A DNA stretch of 60,461 nucleotides from Anaerolineae bacterium (lineage in GTDB: Bacteria > Chloroflexota > Anaerolineae > Aggregatilineales > Phototrophicaceae): contig JAJDUC010000131.1 of NCBI GenBank assembly GCA_022826865.1, positions 1-60,461 on the forward strand, given 5' to 3'. How positions within the stretch are numbered: position 1 is the first letter of the stretch; every line of letters starts with the position of its first letter. Positions 51,032-58,477 of this stretch are shown here, in pieces. Under the pieces are notes generated by a model that had not been told where the DNA came from, searched no databases, and worked only from the letters and a program-made list of their open reading frames with translations. Made by a program: the position numbers and the translations under genes.

Positions 51032-52243
51032 ATGCCCAAATTGCTTTACATCTCACTGATGCGCCTGCCGACGGAGAAGGCGCATGGCTTGCAAATCATG
51101 CAGAATTGCGAGGCCTTCGCCGCATCCGGCATGAGCGTGACCCTCTGGGTGGCGCGCCGCTGGAATACGCCCGAAATGCGGGCGGTCGCCGACCCCTTCG
51201 CCTATTATGGCATCCGGCCCAATTTCAGCCTGCGCCGCATCCCGTGCATCGACATTTTCCCGCTCTTCCCGGCCGATGGCATGGGCGCTCGGCTGGCATT
51301 TTACCTGCTGCTGCTGTCTTACGCCGTGGTCAGCTTCGCTCTGCTCCTTTTCACCCGCGCCGATATCTACTACAGCCGGGACGAATTCATTCTGACGCTT
51401 TTGGCGCGCCTGAAAGACCGGCGGCGCCTGGCCTACGAGGCGCATCTTTTCGCGCCGCCCGGGCGCGGCGCTGCGCTGCAGCGCGCTGTCGCCTCCCGCG
51501 CCGGCAGCGTCATCGCCATCACAGCGCCCCTGCGCAAAGCCTTGATCGGCAAGCGCAATGCCGATCCCGCCCGTACAATCGTCGCCCATGACGGCATCCG
51601 CCGGGCGCGCTTCGCCGATATGCCGGAACAAACGGCGGCGCGGCGCCGGCTCGGTTGGGCAGAAGACGCTTTCATCGTCGGCTATGTCGGCCGCCTGCAA
51701 ATGATCGGCATGGACAAAGGCGTGGGCAATCTGATTGAAGCGCTGGCGGACTTGGACGGCGCACAGCTGGCGCTTGTCGGCGGGCCGGCGGATCAAGCGG
51801 AAGCGCTCCGCCGGGAATGGTCGGCCCGCGGCTTGCCTTCGGAACGCTTCATGTATGCCGGTCAAGTTGCGCCAGCCGCGGTTCCGACCTACCTGAGCGC
51901 ATTTGACATCTGCGCCATGCCCCATCCGCGCAACGAGCAATTTGCCCATTACACATCGCCGTTAAAGCTCTTTGAGTACATGGCGGCGGGCAAGGCGATC
52001 ATCGCATCGGACTTGCCGGCCTGGTCCGATGTGGTCCAGGATGGCGAAACAGCCCTTCTGGTCCCGCCGGATGACATCGGCGCCTGGCGGGCGGCAATCA
52101 AGCGGCTGCGAGAGGAAAGCGGCTTGCGGCGGCGGCTTGGCGAGAACGCGCGTGAACATGCGCTGGCGCGCTACACCTGGGATTCACGGGCCGAGGCGAT
52201 TCTTGGGCATGTCCATCTCGGTATTCCAGCGTCTGGCGAGTAG
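51032..52243 (+). CDS. Glycosyltransferase family 4 protein
   Basis: A 403-residue GT-B fold enzyme transferring a sugar from an activated donor. The C-terminal donor domain is clear: AFIVGYVGRLQMIGMDKGVGNLIEAL, LALVGGPADQAEAL, and the sugar-nucleotide motif YTSPLKLFEYMAAGKAIIASDLPAW with following DGETALLVPPDD. A hydrophobic stretch near residue 90-110 may touch the membrane. It lies in a short operon with the MFS gene. Acceptor unknown; cell-surface glycan synthesis is likely. Confidence 0.91.
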   Translation: MPKLLYISLMRLPTEKAHGLQIMQNCEAFAASGMSVTLWVARRWNTPEMRAVADPFAYYGIRPNFSLRRIPCIDIFPLFPADGMGARLAFYLLLLSYAVVSFALLLFTRADIYYSRDEFILTLLARLKDRRRLAYEAHLFAPPGRGAALQRAVASRAGSVIAITAPLRKALIGKRNADPARTIVAHDGIRRARFADMPEQTAARRRLGWAEDAFIVGYVGRLQMIGMDKGVGNLIEALADLDGAQLALVGGPADQAEALRREWSARGLPSERFMYAGQVAPAAVPTYLSAFDICAMPHPRNEQFAHYTSPLKLFEYMAAGKAIIASDLPAWSDVVQDGETALLVPPDDIGAWRAAIKRLREESGLRRRLGENAREHALARYTWDSRAEAILGHVHLGIPASGE

Positions 52244-52332
52244 ACTTGGGCCAACGCTAAATTGGCATGAAAAGGGCCCATTGAGCCAGACCTTGCATTG
52301 TCAGTGACGCCTGGAACAGTCGGATCTGTTGA

Positions 52333-52360
52333 TTGACAATTGGAACAAATGTGGTAATTT
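52333..52360 (+). promoter_or_regulatory. Promoter of the DUF488 cassette
   Basis: TTGACA at 52333-52338 and TAATTT at 52355-52360 are separated by 16 bp; the latter is preceded by TGG, giving an extended -10. It lies 40 bp upstream of the first cassette gene in a stretch that is visibly AT-rich. Confidence 0.55.
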
Positions 52361-52400
52361 CAACAGTGATTAGTAATGCAATCGCGCTGGTAGGTCATCA

Positions 52401-52904
52401 ATGAACGAGTTATTCACTATAGGTTACGGTGGGCGCGAAACAGGCGATTTTGTCGCATTGCTGAAGCGTTACGCGATTGATGTTCTGGTCGATGTGCGGA
52501 CGCAGCCCTATTCTAAGTTCAATCCCGATTTCACGCGCACATCGCTGACGAAGATTGTGGCGCGCGCCGGCCTGGGCTACGTCTTCATGGGCGATTCGCT
52601 GGGCGGGAGACCTGCTGATGAGCATTGCTTTGTGGCAGGCAAGCTGGATGCGACCCGCTGCGAAGAGCGGGACTGGTATCAGCGTGGGATAGCGCGTTTG
52701 AGGGCGCTGGCGGGGGAACAGCGCGTCGCTATCATGTGCAGCGAGAAAGACCCGGCCAATTGTCATCGCAGTTATGTGGTGGGCGCGACGGTGGCGAAGG
52801 ACGCGAATTTTAAGGTGCTCCATATTGATAAAGCTGGTGAACTTAAGACTCAGGACCTGCTTGAGGCGGAAATCAAACCACGCCAACTTAACATGCTGTT
52901 TTAG
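52401..52904 (+). CDS. DUF488 domain protein (first of cassette)
   Basis: A 167-residue DUF488 protein. The N-terminus LFTIGYGGRETGDFVALLKRYAIDVLVDVRTQPYSKFNPDF and the Cys motif IMCSEKDPANCHRS are diagnostic. The conserved Arg and Asp (DVRTQP) and Cys-His-Arg (CHR) suggest a catalytic or nucleotide-binding site, but no biochemical role is established for the family. It is gene one of three closely spaced genes; the next starts 9 nt later. Confidence 0.86.
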   Translation: MNELFTIGYGGRETGDFVALLKRYAIDVLVDVRTQPYSKFNPDFTRTSLTKIVARAGLGYVFMGDSLGGRPADEHCFVAGKLDATRCEERDWYQRGIARLRALAGEQRVAIMCSEKDPANCHRSYVVGATVAKDANFKVLHIDKAGELKTQDLLEAEIKPRQLNMLF

Positions 52905-52913
52905 GAGGAATTG

Positions 52914-53468
52914 ATGAATGCAATATCACCTCAGAGGATCTACACGCTAGGTGTCTACGGCTATACAGAGGATGAATTCTTTGACGCTCTCGTAGAAAAC
53001 AAAATCGACCTCTTCGTTGATATTAGGGCACGACGTGGCATGCGTGGTGCACGGTACAAGTTCGTCAACAGCAGCTACTTGCAGAACAAGCTTAAGGAGT
53101 TGGGTATTGGTTACGCGCATTTGAAGGAATTGGCGCCGACCCCACGGATACGCAGCCTTCAGGACGAGGCTGACAATGAGCAGCGGCTTGAAAGGCGGAG
53201 CGACCGTGAACATCTGTGTGACGCGTATGTACGAGAGTACAGACGCGATGTACTTCGGATTTACAAGCGTAAGCCTGAGCGCAAGTTTTCCGCTTTTGAG
53301 GCTTTGGCTGAGGCGCACGAGATTGCAGGAGATGTCATTAGGCAGGAAGTGTTGCGGCCCGTACTGTTTTGCGTCGAAGGAGCGCCACGAGCATGCCATC
53401 GCAGTTTGGCAGCAGATGAATTCGGGAGGCAATTGAGCGTAGAAGTCGAAAACCTGCTTGCGACTTAG
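52914..53468 (+). CDS. DUF488 domain protein (second of cassette)
   Basis: A 184-residue DUF488 paralog, more divergent than the first: IYTLGVYGYTEDEFFDALVENKIDLFVDIRARRGMRG near the start, and FCVEGAPRACHRSLAADEF (C...CHRS) near the end. The middle is longer and rich in charged residues (ERRSDREHLCDAYVREYRRDVLRIYKRKPE). AGGAGG lies 5 nt before the ATG at 52914. Two adjacent DUF488 genes in one operon suggest that they form a heteromer. Confidence 0.82.
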   Translation: MNAISPQRIYTLGVYGYTEDEFFDALVENKIDLFVDIRARRGMRGARYKFVNSSYLQNKLKELGIGYAHLKELAPTPRIRSLQDEADNEQRLERRSDREHLCDAYVREYRRDVLRIYKRKPERKFSAFEALAEAHEIAGDVIRQEVLRPVLFCVEGAPRACHRSLAADEFGRQLSVEVENLLAT

Positions 53469-53479
53469 GAGATTTGACG

Positions 53480-54094
53480 ATGACCAAAGTACTGGTAGTC
53501 TGCAAAACGCAGATGGACAATGAATTGTGCGTCGGGGGCCTTACACTCGACAATTATGAATTAATACGACTGCTTACTTCAACGGGAGGCAATCAACCTG
53601 AGGACACTAAGTTTGATGTAGGTGACGTATGGGATTGTAAACTTGAACCAAAGCGTTTCATGAAGAAGCCACACACCGAAGACATTATGGTCACCCCTAA
53701 ACAATACTTGGGAGAAATGCCAGACGCGAAGGAGTTTCTCATCAATGCACTGGACTTGAAACGCAGCCGCAAGCGAACTCTGTTTGACGGGTTTGTAGAG
53801 TATACGAATGCCGGCAGCGGATATATCTGTGAAAGATTAGGCGTACCGGGATTTGCCCATGCATTTTGGCGCCCAAAGTATGGCTTACGGAAGCGCATGG
53901 AAAAGGGCAAAATATACTATGTATATTTGGGTCCCAGCAGTCGCAAGTTTCGGCTTAAGTACGTGGGTTTGGAGACTCCCGTTGAACGATTAAGGCCGGG
54001 AAGTGTGCTCCACCTGTCACTGGCGCGATGGTGGAATCAACCGCGCGTATGGGAGTTACGCTGCTATTTGATGCTCTCCGGCTGGTTTCTCTAA
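53480..54094 (+). CDS. DUF488-associated protein, possible dual-OB (DuOB) domain
   Basis: A 204-residue protein, third in the cassette, 11 nt after the second DUF488 gene with AGGAG before the ATG at 53480. It is mostly beta-strand in character (VLVVCKTQMDNELCVGGLT, GDVWDCKLEP, GKIYYVYLG, KYVGLETPVERLRPG) and ends with LSLARWWNQPRVWELRCYLMLSGWFL. This ending recalls proteins described as dual-OB domain partners of DUF488; I recall this association but cannot verify it here. Nucleic-acid or ligand binding would fit. The composition is AT-richer than the flanks. Confidence 0.7.
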   Translation: MTKVLVVCKTQMDNELCVGGLTLDNYELIRLLTSTGGNQPEDTKFDVGDVWDCKLEPKRFMKKPHTEDIMVTPKQYLGEMPDAKEFLINALDLKRSRKRTLFDGFVEYTNAGSGYICERLGVPGFAHAFWRPKYGLRKRMEKGKIYYVYLGPSSRKFRLKYVGLETPVERLRPGSVLHLSLARWWNQPRVWELRCYLMLSGWFL

Positions 54095-54158
54095 GCAAAT
54101 ACGCAAGCCCCTGTTACAATCGCCACAATCGAATTCTGAATGATACAAGGACATCACC

Positions 54159-55955
54159 ATGCCCGCAGTTCCCGCACGCGAAGAAGTCCCGGTCGAATCC
54201 ACCTGGAATCACGAATCCGTCTTCCCCTCATTCGACGCCTGGCGCGACGAATATCAGGCGAACGCGGCCGCGCTAAACGAAATCGAACCCTTCAAAGGCG
54301 CGCTCTCAGAAAGTCCCGAGCGCCTGGCCGCTTGGTTCGGTTTGCACGCGTCCGTCTCTCGCCGCATCTACACCCTCTTCATGTACCCGGTCATGTGGCA
54401 AGCCTGCGACGGGAATAACGAAGCGATCAAAGGCATGGTCGGGCAGGCGCAGGGGCTGCTGGGGCAATTCTTGTCCAGCGCCTCGTTTGCCGAGCCCGAG
54501 CTACTGGCGATGGCGGAAGAGACGCTGCAAACCTGGCTGGCATCCGATGAACTCAAGCTGTATCGGCATTACATCGACGACCTCTTGCGCAAAAAGAAAC
54601 ATGTGCTCTCCGCCGAAGTGGAGTCGGTCTTGGGCTTGCTCAGCGATCCGCTAAGCCGCATCGAAAGCATTCGCAGCGCGCTCAACGACATGGATCTGAC
54701 ATTCGGGCCGGCCGAGGACAGCGACGGCGCGCCCCAGCCGCTAGTGCAAAGCACCCGCGACAAACTCCTGGCGGACGCCGACCGCCAGATTCGCGAGAGC
54801 GCCTGGAAGAACTACGCCGACAGCTACCTGCAATACCAGAACACCTTCGCCTCGGCCTATCTGGCGTCAGTCAAGAGCAATGTCACGTTGGCGCGCCTGC
54901 GCGGCTACGATAGCGTTCTGCAAGCCAAGCTCTCGCCGAACAACATTCCAGTCGAGGTCTTCCACAATCTCATCGACACCTACATGCAGCAGATTCCGAC
55001 CTGGCGCCGCTACTGGGATGTACGCCGGCGGGCCCTGGGTTACGAAACGATTCATCCTTGGGATATCTGGGCGCCGCTTACGGACAATGATCCGCAACTG
55101 AGCTTCCCGGATGCGGTCGACATGATCGCGCAGGGCATGGCGCCGCTGGGCCGGGATTATGTTGAAACGATGCGCCGCGGCTGCCTGGACGAGCGCTGGG
55201 TCGATTACGCCATCAACGAGGGCAAATCCGAGGGCGCCTTCTCTTTCGGCACATACGACAGCCATCCCTTCATCATGATGAGCTTTGATGGCAACTTGAG
55301 CTCGATGAGCACCTTGGCCCACGAGCTCGGGCATTCCATGCACAGCCACTACACGCGGGCGCATCAGCCCTTCATTTACAGCCACTATTCCATGTTCGCC
55401 GCCGAGGTCGCCTCCAATTTCAATCAAGCCATGGTGCGCGCGCATCTCTTCGCGCGGCGCAATGACCGCAACTTTCAGTTGGCGCTGATTCAGGAGGCGA
55501 TGGACAACATCCACCGCTATTTCTTCATCATGCCGACGCTGGCCCGCTTCGAATTCGAGGTGCATTCGCGCATGGAAAAGGACGAGCCGCTGACGCCCGC
55601 GATGCTCAACGAGATCATGGCCGGCTTTTACGCCGAGGGCTACGGCGAGACGATGACCGATGACCCGCGGCGGACGGGCATCACCTGGGCGCAATTCGGC
55701 CATCTCTACGAAGCCTACTATACATTCCAATACGCCACCGGCATTTCGGCGGCGCACGCGCTGGCGAACGCGATCCTGGCCGGGGACGACGCCGAGGCGG
55801 TCGGACGCTACCGGGCCTTCCTGCGGGCCGGCGGCAGCGATTATGCGATCCCGGCCTTGAAGGCGGCCGGCGTGGATATGACGACGCCGCTGGCGGTCGA
55901 GGAGACCTTCAAGGTGCTTGAGGGTCTGGTGGACAGGCTGGAGCGCTTGATATAA
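54159..55955 (+). CDS. pepF: Oligoendopeptidase F (peptidase family M3B)
   Basis: A 598-residue zinc metallopeptidase that cuts oligopeptides in the cytoplasm. The zinc motif STLAHELGHSMHSHYT is present, with the third ligand Glu about 25 residues on (FAAEVASNFNQA). N-terminal blocks WNHESVFPSFDAWRDEY and RIYTLFMYPVM, and the late FWYR-type segment RFEFEVHSRMEKDEPLTPAMLNEIM, fit PepF. Length is normal. It stands alone and has AAGGA before the ATG. Confidence 0.95.
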   Translation: MPAVPAREEVPVESTWNHESVFPSFDAWRDEYQANAAALNEIEPFKGALSESPERLAAWFGLHASVSRRIYTLFMYPVMWQACDGNNEAIKGMVGQAQGLLGQFLSSASFAEPELLAMAEETLQTWLASDELKLYRHYIDDLLRKKKHVLSAEVESVLGLLSDPLSRIESIRSALNDMDLTFGPAEDSDGAPQPLVQSTRDKLLADADRQIRESAWKNYADSYLQYQNTFASAYLASVKSNVTLARLRGYDSVLQAKLSPNNIPVEVFHNLIDTYMQQIPTWRRYWDVRRRALGYETIHPWDIWAPLTDNDPQLSFPDAVDMIAQGMAPLGRDYVETMRRGCLDERWVDYAINEGKSEGAFSFGTYDSHPFIMMSFDGNLSSMSTLAHELGHSMHSHYTRAHQPFIYSHYSMFAAEVASNFNQAMVRAHLFARRNDRNFQLALIQEAMDNIHRYFFIMPTLARFEFEVHSRMEKDEPLTPAMLNEIMAGFYAEGYGETMTDDPRRTGITWAQFGHLYEAYYTFQYATGISAAHALANAILAGDDAEAVGRYRAFLRAGGSDYAIPALKAAGVDMTTPLAVEETFKVLEGLVDRLERLI

Positions 55956-55997
55956 CTGCTGAAGAGAATGCGCCCACTACTCACAGAAGGCTCTGCC

Positions 55998-56486
55998 ATG
56001 CACAGCGATTCGATGCAAATTGACAGAGATGTCGCAATTGAAATGGCAGTGTTTTCTGGGAATCTGCTGTACAAAGAGGCAGATGACGCGCATGATTGGG
56101 CGTTGACGCTCATTGTCTCCAACCTATTTGAATTGATCGGCGAAGGTGAAACGAGCGCTGATCGCTTTGCTGATGGCTTCGCCCAGGTTTCGCGCCTTGA
56201 AAATATCGATTCCAATGATTTGGGCTGGGATACAGTCAGCGTGGCAAGGGCAATCCGAAACTGGATTGACCACGGGTTTAGAATAGATAGACCGCAGGAA
56301 ATGAACGTGGCAACCCGAGCTAGGGTTAAAGTGAACAGGGTAGCATTCATTCTGTCAGGCGCCGAGGGCGCGAGCGACGACATTTATCGAGTATACTTTT
56401 TGGAAGAATGCAGCTACGATCTGCTGTTTTCGCCGACCAACTTCTGGTATTATGTTATGCGTTGGCACGAAGGATTAGACAGATGA
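55998..56486 (+). CDS. Protein of unknown function, first gene of a small operon
   Basis: A 162-residue product, not recognised. The N-terminal two thirds look helical (DVAIEMAVFSGNLLYKEADDAHDWALTLIVSNLFELIGEGE) and the end carries strands and aromatic residues (IYRVYFLEECSYDLLF, NFWYYVMRWHEGL). AGAAGG precedes the ATG at 55998. It overlaps the next gene by 4 bp (ATGA), so the two proteins are probably made together. Confidence 0.68.
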   Translation: MHSDSMQIDRDVAIEMAVFSGNLLYKEADDAHDWALTLIVSNLFELIGEGETSADRFADGFAQVSRLENIDSNDLGWDTVSVARAIRNWIDHGFRIDRPQEMNVATRARVKVNRVAFILSGAEGASDDIYRVYFLEECSYDLLFSPTNFWYYVMRWHEGLDR

Positions 56487-56797
56487 TGGAAAAGCGGTTC
56501 GTGCTTTATAGACCAGGCGGAAAGCAAGTCAGTTCATACAGCTACGGCAAGCTGGTGGAGCGGCGCTACATTGATCTTGTTCCATCCGAAATCGCGTCGC
56601 CAGAGTTGGACGCTTTCCTCGCTTCACTTCGGCAAACGCGGGATGAAACCGATGAGACCTTTTTTCGCAGGTGCCGCGTAGGCCACGTGGACGAAAACGG
56701 CGTCGGCCTATATTATGACGCGCGCGAATTCCTCGACAGCGATGGCAGAATGGACGGGTACAGCGAACCCGAGCCACTGTCCGAAGCGGCGAACTGA
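56483..56797 (+). CDS. Protein of unknown function, upstream half of a tandem pair
   Basis: A 104-residue product, not recognised. It starts RFVLYRPGGKQVSSYSYGKLVERRYIDLV and ends with CRVGHVDENGVGLYYDAREFLDSDG, a pattern repeated by the following frame. Its ATG overlaps the stop of the preceding gene. The TGA stop at 56795-56797 leads without any frame change into a paralogous sequence. Confidence 0.7.
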   Translation: MMEKRFVLYRPGGKQVSSYSYGKLVERRYIDLVPSEIASPELDAFLASLRQTRDETDETFFRRCRVGHVDENGVGLYYDAREFLDSDGRMDGYSEPEPLSEAAN

Positions 56798-56812
56798 ATC
56801 GCTCCGTCATCA

Positions 56813-57082
56813 CTGAGTACCAAAACATACGCGCTCTTTGAACCGGGCGGGAACGTAGTCCGCGGATTTGCTTACGGCAAGTTGGTGGAAGTGCGCTACG
56901 TTGATGTCGTCCGTACTGACATAGAATCCCCTGACCGAGACGAATTCATAGAATTGGTCAGGGCGCAGCAGCTTTCCGACGAAGAACTGCGCGATTGCCG
57001 TGTCGGTTATGTTGATGACAAGGGAGTCGGCGCATATTGCGATTGGCAAGAATTTCTCGACAAGGCGCCTGAATCCAGCTAG
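56813..57082 (+). CDS. Downstream paralog in the same frame, no normal start codon
   Basis: Following the TGA at 56795 the same frame stays open to 57082 and encodes a clear paralog: KTYALFEPGGNVVRGFAYGK, VEVRYVDVVRTDIESP, CRVGYVDDKGVGAYCDWQEFL. No ATG or GTG lies at the start of the homologous region; only CTG at 56813 or an internal TTG at 56882, which would remove a third of the domain. It may be expressed by stop-codon readthrough, from CTG, or be decaying. The lack of other stops argues that it was functional until recently. Confidence 0.55.
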   Translation: MSTKTYALFEPGGNVVRGFAYGKLVEVRYVDVVRTDIESPDRDEFIELVRAQQLSDEELRDCRVGYVDDKGVGAYCDWQEFLDKAPESS

Positions 57083-57115
57083 ATTCAGCTAGCCTAAACT
57101 TGGAGACACCATCCC

Positions 57116-58423
57116 ATGCCTAAAATCACCTTCATTGGCGCCGGCAGCTTCGGCTTCACGCGCAAGCTCGTCAAGGATATCCTGACCTTTCCCCGACTTG
57201 AAGGCGCCGAAATCGCGCTGATGGACATCGACGCCGAGCGCCTCGATTTCGCCCAGCGCGCCGTCAAACGCATCGCGCAAGCCGGCGCCTATCCGGCGAC
57301 GGTTAGCGCCACGATGGACCGTGCCGAGGCTCTGCGGGACGCCGACTATGTGGTCGTGACCATCCTGGTCGGCTCCACCGATGTCTGGCGCCACGATATC
57401 GAAATACCGATGAAATACGGAGTCGATATGAATGTGGGCGACACGCGCGGCGTCTCCGGCATATTTCGCTCGCTTCGCACGATTCCCGTGCTGGTGGATA
57501 TCGCCCGCGATATGGAGCGCTACTGCCCGAACGCGCTGATGCTGAATTACACCAACCCGATGGCGATGCTCTGCCGCGCCATGGACATTGAGACGGATAT
57601 CAATGTCACCGGTTTATGCCATAGCGTGCAAGGCACATCGAAGATGCTTGCCAATTGGATTGGCGCGCCTTATGACGAAATCAATTACACCTGCGCCGGC
57701 ATCAACCACACCGCCTGGTTCATCGACTACACCTGGAACGGCGAAGACGCCTATCCGCTGATCCAGCGGGCGATCACTGAAAACGAGGACATCTACAATG
57801 CCGAGCAAGTGCGCAACGAGATGTTCCTGGCGCTGGATTATTATGTGACCGAGTCGAGCGGACATAACTCGGAATACAACTGGTGGTTCCGCAAGCGGCC
57901 CGATCTCATCGAAAAATACGCCACACACGGCACCAACTGGAACCCCGGCCAGCACGCCTACATCCTCACCGAATATCGCCGGCGCGAGCACGACTGGCGC
58001 GATGATATTCACGACTGGTTCGAGCAGGAAGACATCGACCTCGAGCGCGGTCACGAATACGCCGCCTATATTATCAACGCGATGGAAGGCGGCAGGCCCT
58101 TCAAATTCAATGGCAATGTGCCAAACCGGGGTTTGGTCGACAACCTGCCGCGCGAGGCCTGCGTCGAGGTGCCGGTTTGGGCATCGCGCGATGGCTTGGA
58201 GGCGGTCGCGGTCGGCGCCTTGCCGCAGTCAGTGGCGCCCCTGACCAACCTCTACTCTCAGATTGAAGAGATGGCGGTAGAAGGCATCCTCAAGGGCGAC
58301 AAACGGCTGATCTATCAGGCGGTGGCTTATTCGCCGCTTTCGGCGGCCGTCTGCTCGCTGCGGGAGATTCAGTCGATGGTGGACGATCTGTTTGCGGTGA
58401 ACGCGGATTATTTGCCAGTTTGA
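57116..58423 (+). CDS. Glycoside hydrolase family 4 alpha-galactosidase-like enzyme
   Basis: A 435-residue NAD- and Mn-dependent glycosidase close to MelA. The Rossmann start [44 protein letters not shown], the metal Cys/His in GLCHSVQGT and AGINHTAWF, and [13 protein letters not shown] are family marks. GH4 enzymes work by an oxidation-elimination mechanism in the cytoplasm on imported oligosaccharides or glycosides; alpha-galactosides are the likeliest. It lies alone after the unknown operon. Confidence 0.93.
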   Translation: MPKITFIGAGSFGFTRKLVKDILTFPRLEGAEIALMDIDAERLDFAQRAVKRIAQAGAYPATVSATMDRAEALRDADYVVVTILVGSTDVWRHDIEIPMKYGVDMNVGDTRGVSGIFRSLRTIPVLVDIARDMERYCPNALMLNYTNPMAMLCRAMDIETDINVTGLCHSVQGTSKMLANWIGAPYDEINYTCAGINHTAWFIDYTWNGEDAYPLIQRAITENEDIYNAEQVRNEMFLALDYYVTESSGHNSEYNWWFRKRPDLIEKYATHGTNWNPGQHAYILTEYRRREHDWRDDIHDWFEQEDIDLERGHEYAAYIINAMEGGRPFKFNGNVPNRGLVDNLPREACVEVPVWASRDGLEAVAVGALPQSVAPLTNLYSQIEEMAVEGILKGDKRLIYQAVAYSPLSAAVCSLREIQSMVDDLFAVNADYLPV

Positions 58424-58430
58424 AATCGCT

Positions 58431-58454
58431 AGGGGCGAGCCGCAAACTCGCCCC
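58431..58454. repeat. Partial GTAGGGGCG-type hairpin
   Basis: AGGGGCGAG, an 8-nt loop CCGCAAAC... and CTCGCCCC form a hairpin between the convergent GH4 and fibronectin-protein genes. It is a reduced member of the dispersed hairpin family and may act as a terminator here. Confidence 0.55.
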
Positions 58455-58477
58455 ATAAAATGCAGTCGGCAGCGAGC

